This document shows, in pieces, positions 32,804 through 41,586 of a stretch of 64,000 nt of DNA. The position numbers and the translations under genes are program-made. The notes below the pieces were generated by a model that was not told the origin of the DNA, made no database searches, and worked only from the letters and a program-made list of their open reading frames with translations. Position 1 is the first letter of the stretch; the number at the start of each line of letters is the position of its first letter. The stretch spans positions 8,529 to 72,528 of the forward strand of contig CAYSNW010000013.1 in assembly GCA_964432415.1 (NCBI GenBank), read 5' to 3'. This DNA is from JAFECT01 sp964432415 (GTDB lineage: Bacteria; Pseudomonadota; Alphaproteobacteria; Caulobacterales; Caulobacteraceae).

Positions 32804-33847
32804 TCAGCGCCCCGTGATCCGCTTCAGCACCCGCTCGACGTGCGGGATCGGCGTGTCAGGCACGATGCCGTGGCCGAGGTTGAACACCCACGGGCCCTGG
32901 CCCCAGGCCTCGAACAGGTCCTCCACCCGACGGTCCAGCGCCGCGCCGCCGGCCCTGAGCAGCAGGGGATCGAGCGCGCCCTGGATCGTCTTCGAGGCCT
33001 GGATCTCGCGCCCGAGCGCCAGCGGGCAGGAGGTGTCCAGCGCCACCGCCTGGACCGGAACCGCCGCGGCATAGGTCCTGGCGTAGGCCATGGCCCCGCG
33101 CGGAAAGCCGATCAAGGGCAGGGTCACGCCCAGCTCGCGCAGGCGGGCGACCAGCTTCCGATGGGGCGCGGTCACCAGGCGGGCGAACAGGTCTTCCGGC
33201 AGGCCCTCGGCCCAGGATTCGAACAGCATCAGGGCCTGGGCGCCGGCCTTGGCCTGCATGGCCAGGTAGACGGCGGTGGCTTCGACCATCACCTCGAGCA
33301 GGGCGTCGATCCCTTCCGGATCGGCATAGGCGAAGCGCCGCGCGGCGGGCCGGTCCTCGCTCGCCTCGCCGTCCAGCATGTAAGTCATCACCGTCCAGGG
33401 GGCGCCGGCGAAGCCGATCAGGGCCCGCTCAGGCTCCAGCGCGGCGCGCACCCGCGACAGGGTTTCGCCCACGTTCTTCAGCGCCTCGCCCGCGTTCGGG
33501 ACCCGTTCGCGCATCCGCTCGATCGGAGGCAGGGCGCCAAGCCTGGGTCCCTCGCCAACCTCGAAACGAACTTCCTGGCCGAGGGCCTTGGGGATCAGCA
33601 GGATGTCGGCGAACACGATGGCCGCATCGAAGGGCAGCCGCCGCATGGGCTGCAGGGTCGCCTCCGCCGCCATCTCGGGATTCAGGCAGAAGGACACGAA
33701 GTCCGGCGCCTGGGTCCTGAGCGCCCGGTACTCCGGCAGATAGCGGCCCGCCTGGCGCATGAACCAGACCGGCGGACGCTCGGACCGCTCGCCCTTGAGC
33801 ACACGAATGAAAAACGGGTCTTCGGCGGAGGGGGGGAGCGGAGCCAT
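32804..33847 (-). CDS. hemE: Uroporphyrinogen decarboxylase
   Basis: 347-residue HemE. The signature R-Q-A-G-R-Y-L-P-E-Y-R is at residues 31-41. FSDILLIPKALGQEV (here FADILLIPKALGQEV) and the IGFAGAPWTVMTYML segment complete the fold. ATG 33847 is used rather than the longer GTG/ATG frame to 33874. It is the left border gene of the chromosomal origin in Caulobacter, where hemE promoters extend into Cori. Transcription runs away from the origin. Confidence 0.95.
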   Translation of the reverse strand: MAPLPPSAEDPFFIRVLKGERSERPPVWFMRQAGRYLPEYRALRTQAPDFVSFCLNPEMAAEATLQPMRRLPFDAAIVFADILLIPKALGQEVRFEVGEGPRLGALPPIERMRERVPNAGEALKNVGETLSRVRAALEPERALIGFAGAPWTVMTYMLDGEASEDRPAARRFAYADPEGIDALLEVMVEATAVYLAMQAKAGAQALMLFESWAEGLPEDLFARLVTAPHRKLVARLRELGVTLPLIGFPRGAMAYARTYAAAVPVQAVALDTSCPLALGREIQASKTIQGALDPLLLRAGGAALDRRVEDLFEAWGQGPWVFNLGHGIVPDTPIPHVERVLKRITGR

Positions 33848-34038
33848 GGGCCGGGTCTTAGAGCGTCCTCCCACACCCCCTCAATCCAAAATAAGAGAAT
33901 CTTGAAAGTTAGAAGGGGTCAGTTGGAGGGGGGCGCCGCGGGGACAACGGCCTTGGTCCGGAGGCTGAGAGCCCTTGGCGCCTGCGGTCATCCAGATGGG
34001 GAAGGGCTCGGGACTTATCCTGTGGATGGCGGGGATCG

Positions 34039-34053
34039 TTAACGAAGTCTTAG
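34039..34053 (+). promoter_or_regulatory. CtrA-type site a in origin
   Basis: TTAA-N7-TTAG (TTAACGAAGTCTTAG). Matches the CtrA TTAA-N7-TTAA pattern with one base different. It is adjacent to the DnaA-like box at 34015-34029, so CtrA and DnaA could compete. Confidence 0.75.
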
Positions 34054-34059
34054 GAAAGA

Positions 34060-34074
34060 TTAAGGCTTTCCTAA
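34060..34074 (-). promoter_or_regulatory. CtrA-type site b in origin
   Basis: TTAA-N7-CTAA on plus, i.e. TTAG-N7-TTAA on minus (TTAAGGCTTTCCTAA). Centre-to-centre distance from site a is 21 bp, two helical turns, so the two dimers would lie on one face. Confidence 0.7.
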
Positions 34075-34100
34075 CGAGCTGCGCCGCGTCCTGGGCGCCG

Positions 34101-34115
34101 TTAACCTCTCGTTAG
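34101..34115 (+). promoter_or_regulatory. CtrA-type site c in origin
   Basis: TTAA-N7-TTAG (TTAACCTCTCGTTAG), beginning TTAACC as in strong CtrA sites. It is the third site with exact 7-nt spacing in a 77-bp stretch. Confidence 0.75.
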
Positions 34116-34285
34116 GACTTTCCCCAGGGCAGCCTGCTGGCATCTGGGGCGCCCAAGGAATCGGGGATGAAAAGGTCGATTGGCGCCCGCTTCCCACGGG
34201 TGCGCTTTCAGGCGCGCCGCGCTAAGGAAGTTCTCCACATTCCGTCCCGCCCAAGCCCCCATCCGTCCACCGGGATCCCTCATCC

Positions 34286-35143
34286 ATGTCGCCGACCGGC
34301 AGCCCGCGCTTCGCGACCTACTTCCATGTGCACCTGGTCTCCGATTCCACCGGCGAGACCCTGAACGCCATGGCCAAGGCGGTGGTCGCCCGCTTCGACG
34401 GGGTGATCCCGATCGAGCACATCTATGCGCTGGTGCGCTCGCACAAGCAGCTGGAGCGGGTGCTGGAGGAGATCGGCGCGGCACCCGGCGTGGTGCTGCA
34501 CACCATCGTGGACAAGGAGCTGCGCACCGAGCTCGAGGAAGGCTGCCGCCGGCTGGACATGCCGACCATCGCCGCCCTCGATCCCCTGGTGGGCGCCCTG
34601 TCGCGCTATCTGGGCGCGGCGCTCTCGACCCGGGTGGGCGCCCAGCACGCGCTGGACCACGACTACTTCAACCGGATGAAGGCGCTGGACTACGCCATCA
34701 CCCACGACGACGGCCAGAACACCCACGAGCTGGAGGAGGCCGACATCGTCCTGGTCGGCGTCAGCCGCACGTCGAAGACCCCCACCTCCATCTATCTCGC
34801 CCACCGCGGCCTGAAGGCCGCCAATGTGCCGCTGGTGCCGGGGACCGAGCCGCCGGCCTCGCTCTACGAGCTGCGCGCGCCGCTGGTGGTGGGTCTGACC
34901 GTCTCGCCCGACCGGCTGATCCAGATCCGGCGCAATCGCCTACTCAGCCTGAAGGAAGACCGGGAGTCGACCTATATCGAGAACGATGCGGTGCGCGAGG
35001 AGACCATCCGCGCCCGCCGGCTGTTCGAGCGCCAGGGCTGGCCCACCATCGACGTCACCCGCCGCTCGGTCGAGGAGACCGCCGCCGCCGTGCTGAACCT
35101 GCTGAACGAAAAGCGCTCGGGCAAGATCGGGGTGCTGGTGTGA
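34286..35143 (+). CDS. ppsR: DUF299 pyruvate,phosphate dikinase regulatory protein
   Basis: 285-residue DUF299 kinase/pyrophosphorylase (RP/PSRP), which phosphorylates and dephosphorylates PPDK or PEP synthetase. P-loop G-V-S-R-T-S-K-T-P-T-S at residues 158-168. N-terminal FHVHLVSDSTGETLNAMAKA is diagnostic. This is the right-hand border gene of Cori (RP001 in C. crescentus). It starts the ppsR-maf-aroE-coaE-dnaQ operon, all coupled by 4-nt overlaps except the last pair. Which dikinase it acts on is unknown here. Confidence 0.93.
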   Translation: MSPTGSPRFATYFHVHLVSDSTGETLNAMAKAVVARFDGVIPIEHIYALVRSHKQLERVLEEIGAAPGVVLHTIVDKELRTELEEGCRRLDMPTIAALDPLVGALSRYLGAALSTRVGAQHALDHDYFNRMKALDYAITHDDGQNTHELEEADIVLVGVSRTSKTPTSIYLAHRGLKAANVPLVPGTEPPASLYELRAPLVVGLTVSPDRLIQIRRNRLLSLKEDRESTYIENDAVREETIRARRLFERQGWPTIDVTRRSVEETAAAVLNLLNEKRSGKIGVLV

Positions 35144-35745
35144 GCCGCACCGCCCTGCCCCTGGTCCTGGCCTCGCGCAGCGCCGCCCGCGCGGCGGTGC
35201 TGAAAGGCGCGGGCGTGGTCTTCACCGCTGTCGACGCCGGCGTTGACGAGGATGTGCTCAAGCACGGCCTGCTCGGCCGCCACGCCTCGCCGCTGGAGAT
35301 CGCGCGGGTGCTGGCGGAGGAAAAGGCCAAGGCGGGATCGCTGAAGCACGCGGGGCGGGTCATCGGCGCCGACCAGACTCTCGACCTCGACGGCCGGCTG
35401 ATCGACAAGGCGCCGGACCTCGCGGCGGCGCGCGCGCGTCTGCTCGAGCTGCGCGGACGGGTCCATCATTTGCACTCGGGCCTGGCGGTGGCGGAGGCGG
35501 GGGAAATCTTGCTCAGCCTGGTCGAGAGCGCGCGGTTGAAGGTGCGCGACTTCTCCGACGCCTGGCTGGACGGCTACCTGGAGCGCAACGGCGCGGAGAT
35601 CCTGGGCTCGGTCGGCTGCTACCAGCTGGAGGGCGAGGGCGCCCAGCTGTTCGAGTCCATCGAGGGCGACTACTTCACCATCCTGGGCCTGCCGCTGTTG
35701 TCGCTGCTGGCTTTCCTGCGCCGCGAAGGCGCTGTCACCGCATGA
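35140..35745 (+). CDS. maf: Maf-family nucleotide pyrophosphatase
   Basis: 201-residue Maf (YhdE/YceF-type) nucleoside triphosphate pyrophosphatase hydrolysing non-canonical NTPs. N-terminal LVLASRSAARAAVLKGAG (usual S-x-R-R is S-A-A-R here), the VIGADQTLDLDG metal motif and LGSVGCYQLEGEGAQLFESIEGDYFTILGLPL. The usual KP motif is replaced by DKAP in RLIDKAPDL. GTG start, 4-nt overlap with ppsR. Confidence 0.9.
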   Translation: MSRTALPLVLASRSAARAAVLKGAGVVFTAVDAGVDEDVLKHGLLGRHASPLEIARVLAEEKAKAGSLKHAGRVIGADQTLDLDGRLIDKAPDLAAARARLLELRGRVHHLHSGLAVAEAGEILLSLVESARLKVRDFSDAWLDGYLERNGAEILGSVGCYQLEGEGAQLFESIEGDYFTILGLPLLSLLAFLRREGAVTA

Positions 35746-36596
35746 GCGACGACCGCCCCCTGATCACCGGCGCGGCGCGGGTCGGCGGCATTGTCGGCCG
35801 GCCGATCGCCCATTCGCTCAGCCCGGTTCTGCACAACGCCTGGATTGCGGCGGCGGGGATCGATGCGGCCTACGTCCCCTTCGCCTGCCCGGACGAGGGC
35901 TTCGAGCGCTTCATCCGCGGCCTTCGCGGCGGGACCATCGCGGGACTGAACGTCACCGCCCCCTTCAAGGAACGCGCCCTGGCCCTGGCCGACGAGGCTG
36001 ACGAGATCGCCCGCGCCGCCGGTTCGGCCAACCTGCTGCTGTTCGACGCGGACGGGGGCATTGAAGCCCGCTCCACCGACGGCTACGGCCTGATCGAGGC
36101 CTTCGCGGAACAGGCGCCGGAGTTGGATCTGGCCTCAGGGCCGGTAGCCATCCTGGGCGCCGGCGGGGCCGCCCGTGCGGCCGCGGCCGCCCTGCTCGAC
36201 CGGGGCGCGCCGGAGGTCCGGGTGCTGAACCGCACCGCGGCCCGGGCGGAGGAGCTGGTCTTCGCCCTGAAGTCCGACGGCCTCACCGCCCATGCCCTCT
36301 CCGACGCACCGGCGATCTTCGCCGACACCCGCGCGGTGATCAACGCCGCCGCCGGCGGACCCCTGCCGCCGCTGGAAGCCCTGCCCGAGGACGCCGTGGT
36401 CATGGACATGACCTACCGGCCGCTGGACACGGCCCTGATCCTGGCCGCCAAGGCTCGTGGCCTGCGCACGGTTGATGGTCTGTCAATGTTGATCCATCAG
36501 GCGCGGCCCTCCTTCGCCGCCATCTTCGGCATCGCCCCGCCGCCCCGGCCCAATGTGCGCATCCGCGCGCTGACGGCCATGGAGCGGGCGGGATGA
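35742..36596 (+). CDS. aroE: Shikimate dehydrogenase
   Basis: 284-residue NADP-dependent shikimate dehydrogenase (aromatic amino-acid pathway). Substrate site HSLSP at residues 24-28 and the NVTAPFK motif with catalytic Lys76. NADP loop ILGAGGAARAAAAALLDRG. C-terminal DGLSMLIHQA closes the fold. Overlaps maf and coaE by 4 nt each. Confidence 0.95.
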   Translation: MSDDRPLITGAARVGGIVGRPIAHSLSPVLHNAWIAAAGIDAAYVPFACPDEGFERFIRGLRGGTIAGLNVTAPFKERALALADEADEIARAAGSANLLLFDADGGIEARSTDGYGLIEAFAEQAPELDLASGPVAILGAGGAARAAAAALLDRGAPEVRVLNRTAARAEELVFALKSDGLTAHALSDAPAIFADTRAVINAAAGGPLPPLEALPEDAVVMDMTYRPLDTALILAAKARGLRTVDGLSMLIHQARPSFAAIFGIAPPPRPNVRIRALTAMERAG

Positions 36597-37237
36597 TCGT
36601 CGTCGGTCTCACCGGCTCGATCGGCATGGGCAAGTCCGAGACGGCGCGCCTGTTCGCCGAGGCCGGGGCGCCGGTCTGGAACGCCGATCAGGCCGTGCAC
36701 CAGCTCTACGCAAAAGGCGGAGCAGCTGTGGCGCCCATCCGCGCGGCCTTCCCCGGCGCGGTCTCCGGCGGCGAGGTCGATCGCGCCAGGCTCTCGGCGA
36801 TGCTGCAGGCCGCCCCCGAAGGGTTCGGCCGGCTGGAGGCCATCGTCCACCCCCTGGTCGCCCACGACCGCACGGAATTCCTGGAACGGGCACGGGCGGA
36901 TGAGCCGCCGGTGGTGGTGCTGGACGTGCCCCTGCTGTTCGAGACCGGGGCCGACGCCATGGTCGATGTGGTGGTGGTAGCCAGCGCCCCGGAAGCGGTG
37001 CAGCGCGAGCGGGTCCTGGCCCGCCCCGGCATGGATCCGGCCAAGTTCGAGGCGATCACGTCCCGCCAGGTCCCCGACGCGATCAAGCGCATCAAGGCCG
37101 ACTTCATCGTCGACACTTCGAAGGGGATCGGGGACGCCCGCGACCAGGTCGGACGTATCCTCAAGGAATTGAGCGATCCGGGCTATCGGCCGCGCCCCCG
37201 GGGTCTGGACCGGCTGCACGAAGCGCCGCAAGACTGA
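36593..37237 (+). CDS. coaE: Dephospho-CoA kinase
   Basis: 214-residue CoaE, last step of CoA synthesis. P-loop G-S-I-G-M-G-K-S at 8-15. DVPLLFETGADAMVDVVVVASAP and QVPDAIKRIKADFIVDTS are family segments. 3 nt before dnaQ. Normal length, no anomaly. Confidence 0.95.
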   Translation: MIVVGLTGSIGMGKSETARLFAEAGAPVWNADQAVHQLYAKGGAAVAPIRAAFPGAVSGGEVDRARLSAMLQAAPEGFGRLEAIVHPLVAHDRTEFLERARADEPPVVVLDVPLLFETGADAMVDVVVVASAPEAVQRERVLARPGMDPAKFEAITSRQVPDAIKRIKADFIVDTSKGIGDARDQVGRILKELSDPGYRPRPRGLDRLHEAPQD

Positions 37238-37240
37238 AGC

Positions 37241-37969
37241 ATGGCGCGCGAAATCGTTCTCGACACCGAAACCACAGGCCTCGACTGGGCCAAGGGCCAC
37301 CGGCTGATCGAAATCGGCTGCGTCGAGATCGAGGACCTGCTGCCCACCGGGCGGACCTTCCACCGGCTGATCCACCCCGAACGCCTGATCGACCCGGACG
37401 CCATCCGGGTGCACGGCATCACCGACGACATGGTCAAGGGTAGGCCGCGCTTTCCCGAGCTGGTCGCCGAGCTGATGGACTTCGTCGGCGACGCGCCGAT
37501 CGTGGCCCACAACGCCGCCTTCGACCGCGGCTTCGTCAATTTCGAGCTGGAGCGCGCCGGCCATCCGGTGCTGCACGAACCACGCTGGATCGACACCCTG
37601 CAGCTGGCCCAGAAGCGCTTTCCGGGCATGTACAATTCGCTCGATGCGCTGTGCAAACGCTTCAAGATCTCGCTGGCCGAGCGCGAAAAGCACGGCGCCC
37701 TGATCGACGCCCGCCTGCTGGCCTCGGTCTACCTGGAACTGCGCGGCGGCAAGGAGCGGGGCCTGGACCTTACCGTATCGGTCGCTCGCACGGTGGCGGG
37801 GCCGGTGGCGGCGGTTCAGGCCTATGGCGCGCGCCCGCGCCCGCTGGCGGCCCACTCCACGGCGGAAGAACGCGAGGCGCACGCCGCCTTCATCGCCAAG
37901 GCCCTGAAGGGCAAGGCGATCTGGAACGATCTTCTGAAGGAAGGGTCAGGCGCCCCGGAGGCCGCCTGA
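37241..37969 (+). CDS. dnaQ: DNA polymerase III subunit epsilon
   Basis: 242-residue proofreading 3'-5' exonuclease. Exo I D-T-E at residues 8-10 (VLDTETTGLDW), Exo II HNAAFDRGFVN, Exo III HGALIDARLLA with catalytic His-x4-Asp. The C-terminal tail is the polymerase-binding region. End of the five-gene operon that starts at Cori. Convergent with secB, 9 nt apart. Confidence 0.95.
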   Translation: MAREIVLDTETTGLDWAKGHRLIEIGCVEIEDLLPTGRTFHRLIHPERLIDPDAIRVHGITDDMVKGRPRFPELVAELMDFVGDAPIVAHNAAFDRGFVNFELERAGHPVLHEPRWIDTLQLAQKRFPGMYNSLDALCKRFKISLAEREKHGALIDARLLASVYLELRGGKERGLDLTVSVARTVAGPVAAVQAYGARPRPLAAHSTAEEREAHAAFIAKALKGKAIWNDLLKEGSGAPEAA

Positions 37970-37977
37970 GGCCCGGA

Positions 37978-38469
37978 TCAGGCGTTGCCGATCTGGCTCG
38001 AGCCTTCGCCCTGGGCGCGGCGGGCGGCGTAGATGGCGCCGAAGTCGATCGGCTCCATCAGGAAGGGCGGGTAGAAGCCGCCGTCAGCCGAGCAGGCCGC
38101 GATGATCTGGCGCGCGAACGGGAACAGGTAGCGCGGCGCCTCGACCAGCAGCATGGGCTCCAGCTGATCTTCCGGCACGCCCACCACATGGAACAGGCCG
38201 CCGTAGACCAGCTCGACCTGGAACAGGGCGCCGTCGGCGACGCTGGCTTTGACCGAAAGCTGCATGTCGACTTCGAACAGGCCGTCGGCGCGGCCCTTGG
38301 CGTTCATCTCCACGCCCAGTTCGATCTCCGGCTTGCCCTCGATGCGCAGGGATTCCGGCGCGCGCGGGTTCTCGAAGGACAGGTCGCGGACGTATTGCGC
38401 CAGCACGCGGAAGGCGGGCCCTTCGGGCTCCTGGCCGTTGACGCTCTCGGGTCCGGCGACGTCGGTCAT
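37978..38469 (-). CDS. secB: Protein-export chaperone SecB
   Basis: 163-residue SecB, tetrameric chaperone that delivers preproteins to SecA. RVLAQYVRDLSFENPRAPESL and the beta core QLSVKASVADGALFQVELVYGGLFHV, then LLVEAPRYLFPFARQIIAACSADGGFYPPFLMEPIDF, are unmistakable. Divergent from timA across a 182-nt gap with a strong palindrome. Confidence 0.96.
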   Translation of the reverse strand: MTDVAGPESVNGQEPEGPAFRVLAQYVRDLSFENPRAPESLRIEGKPEIELGVEMNAKGRADGLFEVDMQLSVKASVADGALFQVELVYGGLFHVVGVPEDQLEPMLLVEAPRYLFPFARQIIAACSADGGFYPPFLMEPIDFGAIYAARRAQGEGSSQIGNA

Positions 38470-38593
38470 CTCGAAAATCTCCCCACGGCCGCGGCTCGGC
38501 GGTCTCTCAATATAGGAGCGGCGCTGCTATCACGCCGCCCCCGGGCGCGCAACGCGGCTGATCGGGCGCAACTTGCGCCTGTCCCTGCGTGCG

Positions 38594-38615
38594 CGACGCA
38601 CTATATTGTGCGTCG
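38594..38615. promoter_or_regulatory. Palindrome over likely -10 in secB/timA gap
   Basis: CGACGCAC (38594-38601) and GTGCGTCG (38608-38615) are perfect arms around TATATT (38602-38607), itself a -10-like hexamer. A palindromic protein bound here would cover the promoter. Which direction it drives is unclear. Confidence 0.5.
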
Positions 38616-38651
38616 GGGCGCAACCCCAATGGCGAGACCTCAAGCACCCCC

Positions 38652-39272
38652 ATGTCGCCCGAACTGACTTCCACCCTCTTTACCGTGATCTTCGCCGTCA
38701 TCGCCGCGGTGGTGCTGTTCCAGCTCTACAACGTGCTCGGCCGTCGCGTCGGTCGCCAGCCTGAGGATGTCGCCGCCGAACGGGCGGCGGCCGGAGAGCC
38801 CGAAGCCCCCGAGGTCCGCGACACCGCCCCCGCCGACGCCGGCGGGGTCGCCCAGCTCAAGGCCCGCGAACCGGGCTTCGAGGTCGGCAAGTTCCTCGAC
38901 GGAGCCCGCCAGGCCTACGAGACCATCGTCAAGGCCTTCGCCGCCGGCGACCGTGATGCGCTGAAGCCCCTGCTGGCCGCGGCCGTCGACCAGTCCTTCG
39001 AAGCCGCCATCGCCGCGCGCGAGGCGGAGGGCCGCAGCCAGTCGACCGAATTCCTGCACGGCCCCCGCGCCGATCTCGACCGCATCGAGCTCGACGGCGA
39101 TTTCGCCCGCGCCCGCGTGCGTTTCCTGGCCGAACTGCGCACCCGCTCCAAGGGGCCCGAGGGCGAGGCGGTGGACGACCGCCGCACGGCCGAGGTCTGG
39201 ACCTTCGAACGCAAGCTCGGCGACAGCGATCCCAACTGGCTGCTGGCCCGGGTGGAGGCCGCGGAGGCGTGA
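38652..39272 (+). CDS. timA: Tim44/TimA-family membrane-anchored protein
   Basis: 206-residue protein: single N-terminal membrane helix (about residues 7-28), disordered charged linker, then a Tim44-like domain (about 75-205: FLDGARQAYETIVKAFAAGDRDALKPLLAAAVDQSFEAAIAAREAEG, and AEVWTFERKLGDSDPNWLLARVEAAEA). It is the alphaproteobacterial TimA ancestor of mitochondrial Tim44. The symbol follows that literature name. Located beside secB and mltA. Translation start of mltA overlaps its stop. Confidence 0.9.
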   Translation: MSPELTSTLFTVIFAVIAAVVLFQLYNVLGRRVGRQPEDVAAERAAAGEPEAPEVRDTAPADAGGVAQLKAREPGFEVGKFLDGARQAYETIVKAFAAGDRDALKPLLAAAVDQSFEAAIAAREAEGRSQSTEFLHGPRADLDRIELDGDFARARVRFLAELRTRSKGPEGEAVDDRRTAEVWTFERKLGDSDPNWLLARVEAAEA

Positions 39273-40384
39273 GCGTCCGCGGTTTCGCCCTGCGCGCCGC
39301 CGCGACCCTGGTCCTGCTGATCCCGGCCGCCTGCGCCACCGCCCCGCGCGAACCGGCGCGACCGGGCCTGCCCTCGATCCCGTCCCACGCCATCATTCCC
39401 CAGCGGCCCACGGTTCAGCCCGCGCCGCCGCCGGCGCCGATCGTCTCGCCGGCCGCCCTGCCGGGCTGGGCGTCAGAGGATCATCTGGCGGCGCTGAAGG
39501 CCTACCGGGCCGGCTGCAGGGCGGCGAACGAACCCGCGGCGGCGCGGACTTGCCAGGCGGCGCACGCGCTCGCGGCGCCCGACGCGGCCGCGGCCCGCGC
39601 CTTCTTCGAGCATGAATTCACGGTCGAGACCGTGGGCGAGAACGGCCTGCTCACCGGCTATTTCGCGCCGGAATACGAGGCGCGCATGGCGCCGGACGAG
39701 ATCTTCTCCGCCCCGGTGCGGCCCAGGCCCCCCGAACTGAAGCGGGGGCCCGACGGCCGCTTCGAACCCTGGCTGGAGCGCGCCGAGATCGAACGCTCCG
39801 AAGGCCCGGCCCTGGCTTTCATGCGCCCCGAGGATCTGTTCTTCATGCAGATCCAGGGCTCGGGTTATCTCGACTTTCCCGACGGCCGACGCCTGCGCGC
39901 GGCCTACGCCGCCGACAATGGCCGGCCCTTCGTGGGCATCGCCCTGACCCTGACCAGGTCCGGCGCCCTTCCGGCCGGCGCCACCTCGGGCGAGCGCATC
40001 CGCGCCTGGCTGGCCGAGCACCGCGGCCCTGAGGCCCAGGCGGTGACCGACACCGATCCGCGCTACATCTTCTTCGCCCTCGGTGAAGACGACGGCGGCC
40101 AGCCGGCCGGCGCCGCGGGCGTGCCCCTGCCGCCCGGACGCTCCGGCGCGGTCGACCCGCGCTTCCACGCCTGGGGCGACCTGCTGTGGATCGCCTCCGA
40201 TGGCGGCGACCTGGACGGCGCCCGGCCGGGCTACCACCGTCTGGTGCTGGCGCTGGACCGCGGCGGCGCCATCCAGGGACCGGCGCGACTCGATCTCTAC
40301 CTCGGCCGCGGACCCCAGGCGGGTCTGGAGGCCGGACGCATCAAGCAGCCGCTGAGACTCTACCGGCTGAAACCCCGTGATTGA
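39269..40384 (+). CDS. mltA: Membrane-bound lytic transglycosylase A
   Basis: 371-residue lipoprotein (lipobox I-P-A-A-C, Cys22). MltA double-psi barrel (LTGYFAPEYEARMAPDEIFSAPV) with the FFMQIQGSGYLDFPDGRRLRAAYA motif and a C-terminal 3D domain with GDLLWIASDGGDLD-like acidic cluster. It cleaves peptidoglycan glycan strands to anhydromuropeptides. GTG start overlaps timA by 4 nt. Followed by the AI-2E transporter gene with an 8-nt overlap. Confidence 0.93.
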   Translation: MSVRGFALRAAATLVLLIPAACATAPREPARPGLPSIPSHAIIPQRPTVQPAPPPAPIVSPAALPGWASEDHLAALKAYRAGCRAANEPAAARTCQAAHALAAPDAAAARAFFEHEFTVETVGENGLLTGYFAPEYEARMAPDEIFSAPVRPRPPELKRGPDGRFEPWLERAEIERSEGPALAFMRPEDLFFMQIQGSGYLDFPDGRRLRAAYAADNGRPFVGIALTLTRSGALPAGATSGERIRAWLAEHRGPEAQAVTDTDPRYIFFALGEDDGGQPAGAAGVPLPPGRSGAVDPRFHAWGDLLWIASDGGDLDGARPGYHRLVLALDRGGAIQGPARLDLYLGRGPQAGLEAGRIKQPLRLYRLKPRD

Positions 40385-41528
40385 GGCGAACCGCATGCAA
40401 GGCCCGATCACCGGCGACCAGACCGCGCGCAACGCCCAGCTGGTGATCGCGGTGATCGCCGCCGGCGCGGCCCTCTACTGGCTGCGCGGCATCCTCGCGC
40501 CCTTCAGCCTGGCTGTCTTCCTCGTGATCATGATCGACGGGGTGGGCCGCGCCATCCGCCGCCGCCTGCCCGCGGTCCCGGCCCTGCCGGTCGCCGTTGG
40601 CCTGGTCATCGTGCTGTTCGCGGTTTCGGTCCTGATCATCGCCGATGGCTTCGCCAATTTCCGTCACGAACTCGGGGGCCTGCACGCCCGCGTCGACCAG
40701 ATCATCGCCGACGTCGGGCGTCTGCTGCATCTGGGCCCCACGCCGACCCTGGACCAGCTGATGGGCGGGCTGGATCCGGCGAAGTACCTGCTGCCCGCCG
40801 CCTCGGTCGCCCAGGAGCTGTTCGGGGCGGCTTTCTTCGTCCTGATCTACGCGGCCTTCCTGCTGGCCTCCCAGCAGAGCTTCCGCAAGAAGCTGGTGGC
40901 CCTGTTCCCGACCCACGACGCGCGCCAGGAGGCCCAGAACATCTTTTCGCGCATCCGCGACGGGGTGGAGGGCTACCTCTGGGTCCAGACCGTCACCAGC
41001 CTGATGATTGTGGCCGCGGCCTGGATCGTCATGCGCGCGGTCGGTCTGCAGAACGCCGAGTTCTGGGCCTTCGTGATCCTGCTTTCCGGCTACATCCCGA
41101 TCATCGGCGGGGCGGTGGCCGGGGTGGCCCCGCCGCTGTTCGCCCTGGTGCAGTTCCAGACCTACTGGCAGGCGGCGGTCCTGTTCGTGGCCCTGCAGGC
41201 GATCCTTTTCCTGGTCGGCAACATCATCCTGCCGCGCATGCAGTCGCGCAGCATGAATATCGACACAGTGGTGGTGCTGTTGAGCCTGGCCTTCTGGGGC
41301 GCACTCTGGGGCGTGATCGGCGCCTTCCTGTCCACGCCGCTCACGGTGATGGCCATGGCCATCCTGGCGGAGTTCAGGTCCTCGCGCTGGATCGCGGTCC
41401 TGCTGTCCGGCGACGGCGAACCCTATCCGGTGGAGCCCCCCGAAACGCCGCTTCCGGGCGGCCCGGACAAGTCGCCGCAGCGCAAACCCCCTGTGGATAA
41501 GGGCTCGCGCCGGCGCCGCCCCGCCTGA
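40377..41528 (+). CDS. AI-2E/TqsA-family transporter
   Basis: 383-residue polytopic membrane protein of the AI-2E (UPF0118) family, about seven to eight membrane segments (first at about residues 20-62; last near 310-340). LSGYIPIIGGAVAGVAPPLFALV and FLVGNIILPRMQSRSMNIDTVVVLLSLAFWGALWGVIGAFLSTPL are family features. ATG 40395 is an alternative start. Substrate unknown; some members export AI-2 or exchange Na+/H+. A Pro-rich cytoplasmic tail ends the protein. Confidence 0.88.
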   Translation: MIEANRMQGPITGDQTARNAQLVIAVIAAGAALYWLRGILAPFSLAVFLVIMIDGVGRAIRRRLPAVPALPVAVGLVIVLFAVSVLIIADGFANFRHELGGLHARVDQIIADVGRLLHLGPTPTLDQLMGGLDPAKYLLPAASVAQELFGAAFFVLIYAAFLLASQQSFRKKLVALFPTHDARQEAQNIFSRIRDGVEGYLWVQTVTSLMIVAAAWIVMRAVGLQNAEFWAFVILLSGYIPIIGGAVAGVAPPLFALVQFQTYWQAAVLFVALQAILFLVGNIILPRMQSRSMNIDTVVVLLSLAFWGALWGVIGAFLSTPLTVMAMAILAEFRSSRWIAVLLSGDGEPYPVEPPETPLPGGPDKSPQRKPPVDKGSRRRRPA

Positions 41529-41586
41529 GACAATTTCCTGGGGCGGCGGACCTTTTTTCCGGGAATGGCGTTCCTATATCAGCCTA

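Larger units (their letters stand above)
33848..34285. other. oriC: Chromosomal replication origin region (Cori-like)
   Basis: Divergent 438-nt gap between hemE and the DUF299 gene, the exact genes flanking Cori in Caulobacter crescentus. Contents: AT-rich stretch (about 33,878-33,912) suited to unwinding; DnaA-box-like sequences TTCTCCACA (34231-34239, 8 of 9), TCATCCAGA (33988-33996, 7 of 9) and the minus-strand CCATCCACA (34021-34029, 7 of 9); three CtrA-type sites (34039, 34060, 34101); two GANTC sites (33897-33901, 34158-34162). No protein frame is credible here. Origin function is inferred from gene context and these sites. Confidence 0.9.
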
